A stretch of 64,000 bases of DNA from Pseudomonadota bacterium (GTDB taxonomy: Bacteria; Desulfobacterota; Binatia; Binatales; Binataceae), in contig JAJPHI010000018.1 in assembly GCA_021325355.1 (NCBI GenBank), positions 265,200-329,199 on the forward strand. Direction: 5' to 3'. Positions 50,991 to 60,317 of this stretch are shown here, piece after piece (the first letter of the stretch is position 1; each line of letters starts with the position of its first letter). The translations under genes and the position numbers were made by a program. Under the pieces are notes generated by a model, which was not told where the DNA came from, ran no database searches, and saw nothing but the letters and a program-made list of their open reading frames with translations.

Positions 50991-52175
50991 ATGCCCCTAA
51001 ACGATTATCTCTTTACCTCGGAGTCGGTGTCCGAGGGCCATCCGGACAAACTGTGCGATCAGGTGTCCGACGCCGTGCTGGACGCCCTCATCGCCGAAGA
51101 TCCGAATTCGCGAGTGGCCCTCGAAACACTGGCCAAGACCGGTCTCATCGTGCTTGCCGGCGAAATTACCTCGAAAGCCTCTCCTGACTTTGCCAAGATT
51201 GCCCGCCGCACCGCCGTCGAGATCGGCTACGATAGCGACGAAGTCGGCTTCAACGGCAACATGTGCGCGGTGCTGACCGCGATCGAGCCGCAATCCCCCG
51301 ATATCTCCCAGGGTGTCACCGAAGGGCAGGGATTGCACAAGGAACAGGGTGCCGGCGACCAGGGTCTGATGTTCGGCTACGCCTGCGACGAAACCCCCGA
51401 GCTGATGCCGCTGCCGATCGCCATGGCCCATCAGTTGATGGCGAACCTCGCCAAGCTCCGCCATGAACGCAAGCTGAACTTCCTGCGTCCCGACGCCAAA
51501 AGCCAGGTGACCGTGCGCTATGCCAACGGCGTTCCGGTCGGGGTGACCGCGGTAGTTATTTCGACCCAGCACACCCCTGAAGTCAAACACGCGACGATCA
51601 CCGAGGCGATCATCGAAGAACTGATCAAGAAGACCATTCCCGCGCAGTACCTCGACAAATCGACGGTCTATCATGTCAATCCGACCGGCAGCTTCGTGGT
51701 CGGTGGTCCGCATGGCGACTGTGGGCTGACCGGACGCAAGATTATCGTTGACACCTACGGCGGTTACGGCCGTCATGGCGGCGGCGCGTTTTCGGGCAAG
51801 GACCCGAGCAAGGTCGATCGCTCGGCCTGTTATATGGCGCGCTACGTCGCCAAGAATGTGGTGGCCGCCGGTCTGGCCCGCCGCTGCGAAATCCAGGTCG
51901 CCTACGCCATCGGCGTGGCCGAACCGGTTTCGATCCTCATCGATACCTTCGATACCGGCACGGTGCCGGACCATAAGCTCTCGAGCGCGCTGCGCGAACT
52001 GTTCGACTTTCGACCCGGCGCGATTATCAAGACGCTCGACCTCAAGCGACCGATCTACAAAGCAACCGCCGCCTATGGCCATTTCGGGCGCCGCCCGGAC
52101 AACGGTCTGTTTCCGTGGGAGCGCACCGACCGCGTCGATGCGCTGCAGAGCGCGTTCAGCGTCAATGGCCGCTGA
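50991..52175 (+). CDS. metK: S-adenosylmethionine synthetase
   Basis: 394 residues. Strong hallmarks are [72 protein letters not shown] and [16 protein letters not shown]. It makes SAM from methionine and ATP. The ATG follows GAAGGAGC. No SAM riboswitch pattern was recognised in the 160-base leader. ahcY follows after 44 bases, a common pairing that runs the activated-methyl cycle. Confidence 0.97.
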   Translation: MPLNDYLFTSESVSEGHPDKLCDQVSDAVLDALIAEDPNSRVALETLAKTGLIVLAGEITSKASPDFAKIARRTAVEIGYDSDEVGFNGNMCAVLTAIEPQSPDISQGVTEGQGLHKEQGAGDQGLMFGYACDETPELMPLPIAMAHQLMANLAKLRHERKLNFLRPDAKSQVTVRYANGVPVGVTAVVISTQHTPEVKHATITEAIIEELIKKTIPAQYLDKSTVYHVNPTGSFVVGGPHGDCGLTGRKIIVDTYGGYGRHGGGAFSGKDPSKVDRSACYMARYVAKNVVAAGLARRCEIQVAYAIGVAEPVSILIDTFDTGTVPDHKLSSALRELFDFRPGAIIKTLDLKRPIYKATAAYGHFGRRPDNGLFPWERTDRVDALQSAFSVNGR

Positions 52176-52219
52176 AGTGCGTCGCCGGTCAGCCAACCAC
52201 ACTTTCGGGAGGATCTGGG

Positions 52220-53494
52220 ATGAGTAACTCCGGCGATATCGGCCATGACGTGCGCGATCTCGGCCTGGCCGCGGTCGGCCGCAAACGGATCGAATGGGCC
52301 GACCGTCAGATGCCGGTGCTGCGCCTCATCCGCGAGCGTTTTGCGCGTACGCTTCCGCTCAAGGGACATCGGCTGGGCGCCTGCCTGCATGTCACCTGTG
52401 AGACCGCCAATCTGCTGCGGGCTTTGAAGGCCGGAGGCGCCGAAGTGCTCTGTTGCGCGAGCGATCCGCTCTCGACCCAGGACGACGTCGCCGCGGCGCT
52501 GGTCGCCGAGTACGGTATCAGCGTTTTCGCCATTCATAACGAAACCCGCGACACCTATTACGATCACCTGCGCGCAGTCCTCGGCCGGCGCCCGACCATC
52601 ACAATGGATGACGGCGCGGACCTGGTCAGCCTGCTGCACACCGAGTTCAAGGATCAGGCAGGCGGCGTGCGCGCCTCGATGGAGGAGACCACGACCGGCG
52701 TCATCCGACTCCGCGCGATGGCGCAGGATGGGGCGCTGAAAATTCCCGTGGTCGCGGTCAACGACGCCCAGACCAAACATCTTTTCGATAATCGCTATGG
52801 CACCGGTCAATCGACCCTCGACGGGATCATTCGCGCGACCGGCGTGCTGATCGCCGGCTCGACCTTGGTGGTGGCCGGCTACGGTTGGTGCGGCAAGGGG
52901 ATCGCGCTGCGCGCGCGCGGTCTTGGCGCCGTCGTGATCGTCACCGAGGTCGATCCGATTCGCGCCCTCGAGGCGGCCATGGATGGTTTTCGGGTGATGC
53001 CGATGGTCGAAGCAGCGCCCCTGGGCGACATCTTCGTGAGCGCCACGGGTGATCGGGCGGTGCTCAGCGCGCCGCATTTCCCGCTCATGAAGGACGGCGC
53101 TTTTCTCGCCAACTCAGGCCATTTCGATGTTGAAATCGATCTCGCCTACCTGAACGATGCGGCGAACAGCGTCGAGCGCAACGTCACCCATAACGTTGAC
53201 GCCTATCATCTCACCAACGGCCGCACGATTTATGTTCTCGGCCAGGGGAGACTCGTCAACCTGGCGTGCGCCGAAGGCCATCCCGCCCAGGTGATGGATA
53301 TGAGCTTTGCCACCCAGGCGATGGCCTCGAGCTGGGTTGCCACCAGCGACCCGTTGCCGGTCAAGGTTCACGAAGTGCCGCAGACGATCGAGGAGGAAGT
53401 CGCGAGCCTCAAGCTGGCGGCGATGGCGATCAAGATCGACGTGCTGAGCGACGAGCAGAAGAAGTATCTGTCGAGCTGGCAGTCAGGCACCTGA
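52220..53494 (+). CDS. ahcY: adenosylhomocysteinase
   Basis: About 424 residues from ATG 52220, which has GGGAGGATC upstream; the ORF track start lies inside metK. Signatures are [75 protein letters not shown] and NAD-binding [21 protein letters not shown]. It cleaves S-adenosylhomocysteine to adenosine and homocysteine, relieving product inhibition of methyltransferases. GYGWCGKG rather than GYGDVGKG occurs in several non-enterobacterial forms. Confidence 0.96.
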   Translation: MSNSGDIGHDVRDLGLAAVGRKRIEWADRQMPVLRLIRERFARTLPLKGHRLGACLHVTCETANLLRALKAGGAEVLCCASDPLSTQDDVAAALVAEYGISVFAIHNETRDTYYDHLRAVLGRRPTITMDDGADLVSLLHTEFKDQAGGVRASMEETTTGVIRLRAMAQDGALKIPVVAVNDAQTKHLFDNRYGTGQSTLDGIIRATGVLIAGSTLVVAGYGWCGKGIALRARGLGAVVIVTEVDPIRALEAAMDGFRVMPMVEAAPLGDIFVSATGDRAVLSAPHFPLMKDGAFLANSGHFDVEIDLAYLNDAANSVERNVTHNVDAYHLTNGRTIYVLGQGRLVNLACAEGHPAQVMDMSFATQAMASSWVATSDPLPVKVHEVPQTIEEEVASLKLAAMAIKIDVLSDEQKKYLSSWQSGT

Positions 53495-53636
53495 CGCGGA
53501 CGCTGAGCCCGACTCGCGGCTACGCGTCTCCGGCCGCGCGCCGCCGTGAAAGAGCGCTCGCGCGACTCCGGGACGAGTGATTTTCGACGTTGCGAGCCAT
53601 GCCCATCTAGGCTTAGCTACTGCACGAGGTGACGCG

Positions 53637-54602
53637 ATGGCGCAGTTCGAACACAAGTTTATCGACACCAACGGTATCCGCATGCACTACGTCGAGGCGG
53701 GGGCGGGACCGTTGGTCGTGCTGTGCCACGGTTTTCCAGAATCCTGGTACTCGTGGCGTCATCAGTTGCAGGCGCTGGCCGCCTCCGGTTTTCGTGTGGT
53801 CGCTCCCGATCAACGAGGCTACGGGCAGACCACCGCGCCCGACGCCATCGACGCCTACCACATCTTCAACCTGACCGGCGATATCGTCGGGCTGGTCAAC
53901 GGGCTCGGCGCGAGCGGCGCCGCAATCGTGGGCCACGACTGGGGCGCGCCGGTCGCCTGGCATTGCGCGCTCCTGCGCCCGGATCTGTTTTATGCCTGCG
54001 GCCTGCTGAGCGTGCCCTATTTTCCCCGTCCACCGCTGAAGCCTTCAAACCTGTGGACAATGCTGGAGGGCGCCGACCGGATTCACTACCAGCATTACTT
54101 CCAGGAACCCGGCGTCGCCGAGGCGGACTTCGAGCGCGACGTGCGCGCCTCGATGAAAAAGATTCTGTTCGGTGCCTCCGGCGACGCGCCGCCGAGCGGC
54201 GAATTCTCTTTTCTTCTGCCCCGCGGCCAGCGGATGTTCGACCTGATGCCCGAGCCGTCCACTTTGCCCTCGTGGCTGACCGAGGCGGATATCGATTTCT
54301 TCGCCGGCGAATTCAAACGCTCCGGTATTCGCGGCGGCCTCAACTGGTATCGCAATATCGATCGCAACTGGGAGCTGACGCCGTTTCTCGACGGCGCCAA
54401 ACTGCGGCAACCCTCGATGTTCGCCGCGGGCGAGCACGACGTCGTTCTGAAGATGCTTCCGCTCAAGGTTCAGGACCTGGTCGGATCGCAGATGCCGGCG
54501 TGCAGGAGCTGCACGGTGATACCCGGTGTCGGGCACTGGATTCAGCAGGAGCGCCCCGACGAGGTCAATCGTTTGTTGCTCGAGTTCTTGAAGGGCCTCT
54601 AG
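53637..54602 (+). CDS. alpha/beta hydrolase, epoxide hydrolase type
   Basis: About 321 residues from ATG 53637 with GAGGTG upstream. The oxyanion-hole motif is CHGFPESWYSWRHQLQALAA, the nucleophile elbow is GHDWGAPVAWHCALL with Asp, and the late catalytic His is in GVGHWIQQERPDEVN. These match soluble epoxide hydrolases and related haloalkane dehalogenases; HGFPESW favours epoxide hydrolase. It would open epoxides to diols. It is followed by an NnrU-like gene on the same strand. Confidence 0.9.
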   Translation: MAQFEHKFIDTNGIRMHYVEAGAGPLVVLCHGFPESWYSWRHQLQALAASGFRVVAPDQRGYGQTTAPDAIDAYHIFNLTGDIVGLVNGLGASGAAIVGHDWGAPVAWHCALLRPDLFYACGLLSVPYFPRPPLKPSNLWTMLEGADRIHYQHYFQEPGVAEADFERDVRASMKKILFGASGDAPPSGEFSFLLPRGQRMFDLMPEPSTLPSWLTEADIDFFAGEFKRSGIRGGLNWYRNIDRNWELTPFLDGAKLRQPSMFAAGEHDVVLKMLPLKVQDLVGSQMPACRSCTVIPGVGHWIQQERPDEVNRLLLEFLKGL

Positions 54603-54699
54603 CCGGCAATCATCCTGCGTTCGGCCCGCGCCGCCTTTGAGCGGCCGGTGGCGGTTCGAGGAGTTGACAAGAGCTCAGCCGCGCGAGGTATCTGGCACC

Positions 54700-55389
54700 A
54701 TGGATGCGGTGGCGCGCATTGCGCTGTGGGCGAGTCTGTTCGTCGGCACTCATCTGGTGATCTCGTCGCACCTGGTGCGGCCGCGTCTCATCGCGGCCCT
54801 CGGGCGGCAGCCTTATAACGGACTTTACTCGCTCATTGCGCTCGCCACCTTTATGCCGTTGCTGCTGGTGTTCGGTCATCACAAACACGCGGGAACGATG
54901 CTATGGAATCTGCGTGCGGTCGAACCCGTCCGCTGGCTCACGTGGATACTGATGTTTGCGGCGTTCATTTTTCTCGTTGCGGGTCTCATCAACCCGAATC
55001 CGGGCGCCCTGGGCGCACGGTTGCGGGGTCAGGTGCGCGGGATCCTCAAGGTGACGCGCCATCCGACCTTCGTCGCGATCGCCCTGTTCGCCGTGGCGCA
55101 TCTTCTGATGAACGGATGGTTGGGTGACGTCATTTTCTTCGGCAGCTTTGCGCTCCTGGCGATCCTCGGCGGGTTTCATCAGGACCGCCGCAAGCTGCGC
55201 GAGATCGGCGAACCGTACCGCGAGCTGATGGCGCAAACTTCATTTTTTCCCGGCACCGCACTGGTTCGCGGCCGTCAGCGATGGTCGGCCGACGATGTGC
55301 CATGGGCAGCGATCGCGAGCGGCGTCGCCCTGACGATCGTGGTCCTGATACTCCATCCGCGGCTGTTCGGCGGCTATCCGCTGGGCTAG
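54700..55389 (+). CDS. NnrU-family membrane protein
   Basis: About 229 residues from ATG 54700 with GAGGT upstream; the ORF track start is earlier. Seven or so membrane segments. Family parts are LFVGTHLVISSHLVRPRLIAALGRQPYNGLYSLIALATFMPLLLVF and GILKVTRHPTFVAIALFAVAHLLMNG, the latter like isoprenylcysteine methyltransferase-related NnrU proteins. NnrU was named in nitric-oxide metabolism clusters, but many members occur without denitrification genes, as here. It precedes the thioredoxin-like gene by 3 bases. Confidence 0.85.
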   Translation: MDAVARIALWASLFVGTHLVISSHLVRPRLIAALGRQPYNGLYSLIALATFMPLLLVFGHHKHAGTMLWNLRAVEPVRWLTWILMFAAFIFLVAGLINPNPGALGARLRGQVRGILKVTRHPTFVAIALFAVAHLLMNGWLGDVIFFGSFALLAILGGFHQDRRKLREIGEPYRELMAQTSFFPGTALVRGRQRWSADDVPWAAIASGVALTIVVLILHPRLFGGYPLG

Positions 55390-55392
55390 CTT

Positions 55393-56556
55393 ATGCCGAC
55401 TATGTTGCAGGCGAATGCAGTGATGGGCCGCTCGCGAGGCGGCAACCGCGTCAGTTGGATCGCGCTATGGATGGCCGCGGCGATGGTCTGCCTGACCCCG
55501 ATCACGTTGTCGCGGATAGCTCCGGCCGAAGAGCTCGCTCAGCGTCCGGCGGCGCCGGATTTTTCCGGCAAAATATGGCTCAACTCGCCGCCACTCACCC
55601 TGAAGGAGCTGCGCGGCAAAGTCGTGCTGGTCGATTTCTGGGAGTACACCTGCATCAATTGCATCCGGACATTTCCCTATCTGCGGCGCTGGAACGAACT
55701 ATACGGTCCCGCGGGCCTCGTGATAATCGGAGTGCATACGCCGGAATTCGCCTTCGCGAAGAATCCCGCGAACGTCGCTGCCGCGGTCAAGCGCTTCGGG
55801 TTCACCTTTCCCGTCGTGGTCGATAGCGACGACGCCATCTGGAACGCCTTTCACAATCAGGCGTGGCCGGCGGACTACCTAATCGACAAGGACGGACGGG
55901 TCGCCTACGTGCATTTCGGGGAAGGCGATTACGGCACCTTCGAAGGCGAAATTCAAAAGCTGCTGAAGGAGGCGAATCCGCGACTCGACTTTACGTCGGC
56001 GAAATACGCACTGCCCGCCGATGCCAACGCGGACATGACGGCGAGCGTATGTCGACGGGCGACGCCGGAAACTTATCTCGGCGCCGATCGCAGTGACAAC
56101 CTGGCGAATCCGGGCGGCGAGGATCCGCATCGCGAAGTCCGGTATGTGGCGCCGAGCGCGGTGCCGATCGACGACTTCGCGCTGTCCGGTGATTGGACGG
56201 CGGCGCCGGAATTCGTGCGGCATGACCGTCGCAAGAACGCTCTCGAAGACAGCGTCGAGCTCCACTATCAGGCGAAGAGCGTGTACCTCGTGGCGGGCTC
56301 CGATGATGGCACGGTGAAGCCCCTGTACGTCGTGCAGGATGGCCAGCCACTGCCGAAATCGGCATGGGGAGTGGATATCCGCATCGACAGTTCAGGTCGG
56401 ACCTACCTGCCCTTGTCCGGCAAGCGGATGTACTACGTGGTCAACAATCCTGAATTCGGCGAGCATACCTTGACGCTGTACGCGACGGCACCGGCGCTCT
56501 CGCTTTATTCGTTTACCTTCGGCAACAACTGCGAAAATCAATTCGCCCATCGCTGA
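55393..56556 (+). CDS. membrane-anchored thioredoxin-like protein (DipZ C-terminal type)
   Basis: 387 residues. The N-terminus contains a hydrophobic anchor (WIALWMAAAMVCLTPITL). A thioredoxin/redoxin domain follows: LVDFWEYTCINCIRTFPYLRRWNELYG with CINC as redox pair. The second half (KSVYLVAGSDDGTVKPLYVVQDG, GEHTLTLYATAPALSLYSFTFG) matches the extra C-terminal domain of DipZ-like proteins. The CcdA membrane electron supplier that is fused in DipZ is not present here or next door. It likely acts in the periplasm on protein or small-molecule thiols. Confidence 0.85.
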   Translation: MPTMLQANAVMGRSRGGNRVSWIALWMAAAMVCLTPITLSRIAPAEELAQRPAAPDFSGKIWLNSPPLTLKELRGKVVLVDFWEYTCINCIRTFPYLRRWNELYGPAGLVIIGVHTPEFAFAKNPANVAAAVKRFGFTFPVVVDSDDAIWNAFHNQAWPADYLIDKDGRVAYVHFGEGDYGTFEGEIQKLLKEANPRLDFTSAKYALPADANADMTASVCRRATPETYLGADRSDNLANPGGEDPHREVRYVAPSAVPIDDFALSGDWTAAPEFVRHDRRKNALEDSVELHYQAKSVYLVAGSDDGTVKPLYVVQDGQPLPKSAWGVDIRIDSSGRTYLPLSGKRMYYVVNNPEFGEHTLTLYATAPALSLYSFTFGNNCENQFAHR

Positions 56557-56592
56557 GAGCATGCGACCGGCGTATTCGCGTCACGGAGGCGG

Positions 56593-58074
56593 CTAGGCGC
56601 GGGCCGCGCGCGCGGCTGCCGTGCCCGCGATACGGCCGAAGACGGAACCGGACATCAATCCGGTGCCGCCGGGATAATTGAAGTAAAAGAGACCGCCCAC
56701 CAGTTCTCCCGCAGCGTAAAGGCCGCGGATCGGGTCCCCGTCGGTATTTATCACCGCGGCGTTGTCATCGATCCGCAACCCGCCGAAGGTGAAGGTGATG
56801 CCGCAGGTGACGGCATAGGCCTCAAACGGCGGCGAATCGAGGGTGTTCGCCCAGTTGCTCTTGTTGACGGTGAGCCCGCGGGTGCCGCGCCCGTCCTTGA
56901 TATTAGGGTTGAAGGCGACGTCGGTCTGCACCGCGGCGTTGTAGCGGCGCACTTCGTCGAGGAAACCATTGCGATCGACATCCTCGAGCTTGTCCGCCAG
57001 CCCTTCGAGGGTTTCGGCGGTGACGCGGGTGACCCGCCTGATCCGATATTCATCGCGCAGCAGATGGGCGACTTTGCGATCGAACACTTGCCAGGCAAAC
57101 TGGCCCGGCTGTTCGAGGATCGCCCGTCCGTATTTCGCATAGGTGAAGTTGCGGAAGTCGGCCCCTTCGTCGACGAAGCGCCGCCCGTGCGCGTTGACCA
57201 TGATCCCGAAGGGATAGCTGTGCTTCTGGAAGCCATCGCCGACGCTCAGATCGCCGAATTCGGGGGCGTTGCGATCCCAGCCGACGGCGTGGCATCCGGA
57301 CCAGTTGCCATAGGGCATCGCGCCCGCCTCGAGCGCCATCCGGATACCGTCGCCGGTGTTGAAGCGGGTGCCGCGGACCTTGACCAGATCCCATCCGGGA
57401 CCGAGGTAGCGGGTACGCCATTCGGCGTTGGCCTCGAAGCCGCCGCAGGCGAGGATTACGGCGCGAGCGGCGATTGGCTCGCTGCCGTGGCGAGTGCGTG
57501 CGATCACGCCCCGCACGCCGCGATCGTCGGTGATGAGCTCGCGGACGCGGGTTTGATAGCGGACCTCGATGCTGGTTTTGGCCGCGAGCGCGTACCAGGC
57601 ATCGATCAGGCCCGGGCCGCCGCCCCACGCCTCGACCGTCAACCCGCCCCAGAACTTGAAGCGGCCGTCAACCTTGAACGCCTGTCGCCCATAGATGGGG
57701 GCAAAGCGGATACCCTTGGCGCCCATCCAGAGCATCGTGTCGAAGCTGCGCGCGACCAGAGTCTCGGCGAGTTGCGGATCGGTACGATACTGCGTTACGC
57801 GACAGAGGTCGTCGTAATACTGGTCGGCGGGGTAAGCGCCGAAATCGGTGTTGCGCTTTTCCTCTTCGGTCAGGTCCGGCATCAGCCGCGCGAGGTCATC
57901 CACGCCCTCGTACGCGACGCGCATCGCACCGGCGGTAAAGCGGGAATTGCCGCCGCGTTCGGCTTCGGGGGCCGCTTCGAGCACCAGCACAGAGGCGCCG
58001 GCTTCGCGCGCCGCCAGAGCCGCGGAGAATGCGGCATTGCCGCCGCCGACGACAATTACGTCATAGCCGTCCAT
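56593..58074 (-). CDS. TcuA-like FAD-dependent dehydrogenase (copy 2)
   Basis: 493 residues, the same length as copy 1, with clear overall similarity: YDVIVVGGGNAAFSAALAAREAGASVLVLEAAP, GGNSRFTAGAMRVAY, ARAVILACGGFEAN, NYPGGTGLMSGSVFGRIAG. Differences are concentrated in the substrate region (GLTVEAWGGGPGLIDAW here, where copy 1 has IKWPKGAIVRAVHEGVGLSRM), so a different substrate is likely. It belongs to the fumarate reductase/tricarballylate dehydrogenase flavoproteins. It is last in the minus-strand operon fumC - acyl-CoA dehydrogenase - PrpB-like lyase - this gene. Confidence 0.82.
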   Translation of the reverse strand: MDGYDVIVVGGGNAAFSAALAAREAGASVLVLEAAPEAERGGNSRFTAGAMRVAYEGVDDLARLMPDLTEEEKRNTDFGAYPADQYYDDLCRVTQYRTDPQLAETLVARSFDTMLWMGAKGIRFAPIYGRQAFKVDGRFKFWGGLTVEAWGGGPGLIDAWYALAAKTSIEVRYQTRVRELITDDRGVRGVIARTRHGSEPIAARAVILACGGFEANAEWRTRYLGPGWDLVKVRGTRFNTGDGIRMALEAGAMPYGNWSGCHAVGWDRNAPEFGDLSVGDGFQKHSYPFGIMVNAHGRRFVDEGADFRNFTYAKYGRAILEQPGQFAWQVFDRKVAHLLRDEYRIRRVTRVTAETLEGLADKLEDVDRNGFLDEVRRYNAAVQTDVAFNPNIKDGRGTRGLTVNKSNWANTLDSPPFEAYAVTCGITFTFGGLRIDDNAAVINTDGDPIRGLYAAGELVGGLFYFNYPGGTGLMSGSVFGRIAGTAAARAARA

Positions 58075-58153
58075 CTACCCTAAACCAGGTTCTGCGCACC
58101 GGGACGTGGACCATCCTCTCTGCTGGAAACTGTGTAACAAAGCGGCGGTTGCC

Positions 58154-59071
58154 TCAGCCATGACGCTCGGTTTTCGGCAGTGTGCTCCGCGCGATCGCGG
58201 AGTCGAGGGCTTCGTAGTCGAAATAACCGATAGTTTCGTAGAGCTCGGCCCGCGTCTGCATCCGGGGCAGCATCGCGGTCGCGCTGCCCTCGCGCGCCAG
58301 ATGGTTATACAGCTCCTCGACGGCCCGGGCCGCGATCCGCAGCGAGGAAACCGGCCAGATAATCATTTTGTAGCCGAATTCTGCAAACTGTTGTGCGGTG
58401 AAATGGGGCGTGCGGCCGAACTCGGTCATGTTGGCGAGCAGCGGCGCCGGAATCGCTGCGGCAAACCGCCGAAACGATTCCGCGTCGGCGAGCGCCTCCG
58501 GAAAGATTGCGTCGGCGCCGGCTGCGAGGTAGGCGTGGGCGCGGCGGATAGCACCCTCAAGGCCTTCGCTCGCGGCGGCGTCGGTGCGCGCGATGATCCG
58601 CAGGTCGCGGCGCGCGCGGACGGCTGCGGCAACCTTGGCCGCCATCTCCTCGACCGAGACGAGCTGCTTATCACTCAGATGGCCGCATTTCTTGGGCAGC
58701 GCCTGGTCTTCGAGCTGAACCGCGGCGGCGCCAGCCTCTTCCAGTTCATGCACGGTGCGCATCACATTGAGCACGCCGCCGAGACCCGTGTCGATATCGA
58801 CGACGACGGGCAGATCGACCACGCGGCAGATGGCACGCGTGAAGAAGCTGAGTTCGTCGAGCGTCAGCAAGCCGAGGTCGGCCAGCCCGAGGCTCGCGCT
58901 GAGCGCGGCGCCCGAGAGATAGACCGCCTTGAAACCGGCGCGCTTGGCCAGCAGCGCGGCGAGCGGATTGTGGGCGCCGGGAATCCGCAGGATTTCCGGT
59001 TGGCGCCACAACTCGGCAAGCCGCACACCGGCCCCGCGCGCGGATCGATTATCGTTGACCAGCCATGTCAT
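58154..59071 (-). CDS. isocitrate lyase/PEP mutase-family enzyme, PrpB-like
   Basis: About 305 residues from the Met giving MTWLVNDNRS; the ORF track start is too early. The core has ILRIPGAHNPLAALLAKRAGFKAVYLSGAALSASLGLADLGLLT, VVDIDTGLGGVLNVMRTVHELEEAGAAAVQLEDQALPKKCGH, and IIARTDAAASEGLEGAIRRAHAYLAAGADAIFPEAL. KKCGH carries the catalytic Cys of lyases such as methylisocitrate lyase (PrpB) and dimethylmalate lyase. The length matches PrpB. The product would be pyruvate plus a C4 acid. Same strand as its neighbours and 79 bases before copy 2 of the TcuA-like gene. Confidence 0.85.
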   Translation of the reverse strand: MTWLVNDNRSARGAGVRLAELWRQPEILRIPGAHNPLAALLAKRAGFKAVYLSGAALSASLGLADLGLLTLDELSFFTRAICRVVDLPVVVDIDTGLGGVLNVMRTVHELEEAGAAAVQLEDQALPKKCGHLSDKQLVSVEEMAAKVAAAVRARRDLRIIARTDAAASEGLEGAIRRAHAYLAAGADAIFPEALADAESFRRFAAAIPAPLLANMTEFGRTPHFTAQQFAEFGYKMIIWPVSSLRIAARAVEELYNHLAREGSATAMLPRMQTRAELYETIGYFDYEALDSAIARSTLPKTERHG

Positions 59072-59094
59072 TGGCGTTTCATCCAAGCATGATC

Positions 59095-60249
59095 CTAATA
59101 GCCACGGGCCACATTGCCGATAATTGCGCGTGCGACCAGCAGTTTCATGATCTGCGCGGTGCCATCGCCGATCTCGAGTCCGATGACATCGCGCATCCGT
59201 TGCTGATGGGGCAAATCGAGGCTGAAGCCAAGATGGCCGTGCAGGAGCAGGCATTGATGAAGCACGTCGGCGGCTAACTCGGGAGCGAGCCACTTGGCGC
59301 CCGCCGCGAGCCATCCGTGCGGTTCGCCGCGATCCTTGAGCCAGAGCGCCTCGTAGCAGAGCAGCCGCGCCGCACGGATCCGCACGGCAGCTTCGGCGAG
59401 CGGAAATGAGACGCCCTCGAAGCGCGCGAGGCTGCCGCCGAAGGCCTGGCGATCGGCGACGTATTTGCAGGTCTCGTCGAGGCTTTGCTGGGCGGCGCCG
59501 AGGCACATCAGGCCAATCAGCGAACGGCTGAAGTCAAAGCCCTGCATCACCTGGACAAAGCCTATCCCCTCCGCACCGATACGGTTGGCGGTCGGTACGC
59601 GAACGCCATCGAAAAACAGTTGGGCGCGGCCGATCGCGCGGGTGCCGAGGTCCTTGAAGCGATTGCGGCTGAGGCCCGGCGAATGCAAATCGACGTAGAA
59701 TGCACTTACGCCCCGCGCGCCTTGCTCATACGTCCCGGTGCGCGCCATGACTACCGCAGTGTCGGCCCACGAGCCCAGCGAGATCGAGGTTTTTTCACCG
59801 TCGAGGATGTATGCGTCGCCTTCGCGGCGCGCCGCCAGCTTGACGTGGGCCGCATCGGAGCCGCCCCCAGGTTCGGTTGTGGCGAGCGCGGTGACAACCT
59901 CGCCAGAGCAGATCGGTGGAAGGAATTCGCGTTTCTGCCGCTCGTCGCCGTTGGCCGCGATTATCGCGCCGCTCAACGCCGAGAGCAGCATCACGTAACA
60001 GGCATTGATATCGGCGCGGCCAATCTCTTCGAAGGCGACACCGGTCGAAACGTAATCGAGACCCTGGCCGCCATAGGCCACCGGCACGATCGGCGCGAGC
60101 AGGCCGAGGGCGCCAAGCTGGCCGACGATCTGCCGCGGCAGGTCCGCGTCAAAATCACGCGCGGCATAGTGCGGCGCCAGTTCGCGCGCGGCAAAGTCGC
60201 GCAGCGTGTCGCGCAGGAGTTGCTGGTCGGCGTTGAGCGAAAATTCCAC
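59095..60249 (-). CDS. acyl-CoA dehydrogenase family flavoprotein
   Basis: 384 residues. Family landmarks are ALATTEPGGGSDAAHVKLAARREGDAYILDGEKTSISLGSWADT, GAEGIGFVQVMQGFDFSRSLIGLMCLGAAQQSLD and ADRQAFGGSLARFEGVSFPLAEAA. At the usual catalytic position the sequence is EIGDGTAQIMK rather than YEGTxE, so an Asp may replace the Glu base. It oxidises an acyl-CoA and would pass electrons to EtfAB (24935-26732). GTG start. It lies 23 bases before the PrpB-like gene in a minus-strand operon. Confidence 0.9.
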   Translation of the reverse strand: MEFSLNADQQLLRDTLRDFAARELAPHYAARDFDADLPRQIVGQLGALGLLAPIVPVAYGGQGLDYVSTGVAFEEIGRADINACYVMLLSALSGAIIAANGDERQKREFLPPICSGEVVTALATTEPGGGSDAAHVKLAARREGDAYILDGEKTSISLGSWADTAVVMARTGTYEQGARGVSAFYVDLHSPGLSRNRFKDLGTRAIGRAQLFFDGVRVPTANRIGAEGIGFVQVMQGFDFSRSLIGLMCLGAAQQSLDETCKYVADRQAFGGSLARFEGVSFPLAEAAVRIRAARLLCYEALWLKDRGEPHGWLAAGAKWLAPELAADVLHQCLLLHGHLGFSLDLPHQQRMRDVIGLEIGDGTAQIMKLLVARAIIGNVARGY

Positions 60250-60317
60250 GGTTAAGACCCGTCTCTTCGGCTAGGCAGAGGCCAGGGGCGTCGTCAGCAC
60301 GCCCGCGCATTTTGCGG

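Noticed and set aside
50997-52202. 401-codon minus-strand ORF opposite metK
   Set aside because: metK is unmistakable on the plus strand; the antisense translation has no recognisable domain.
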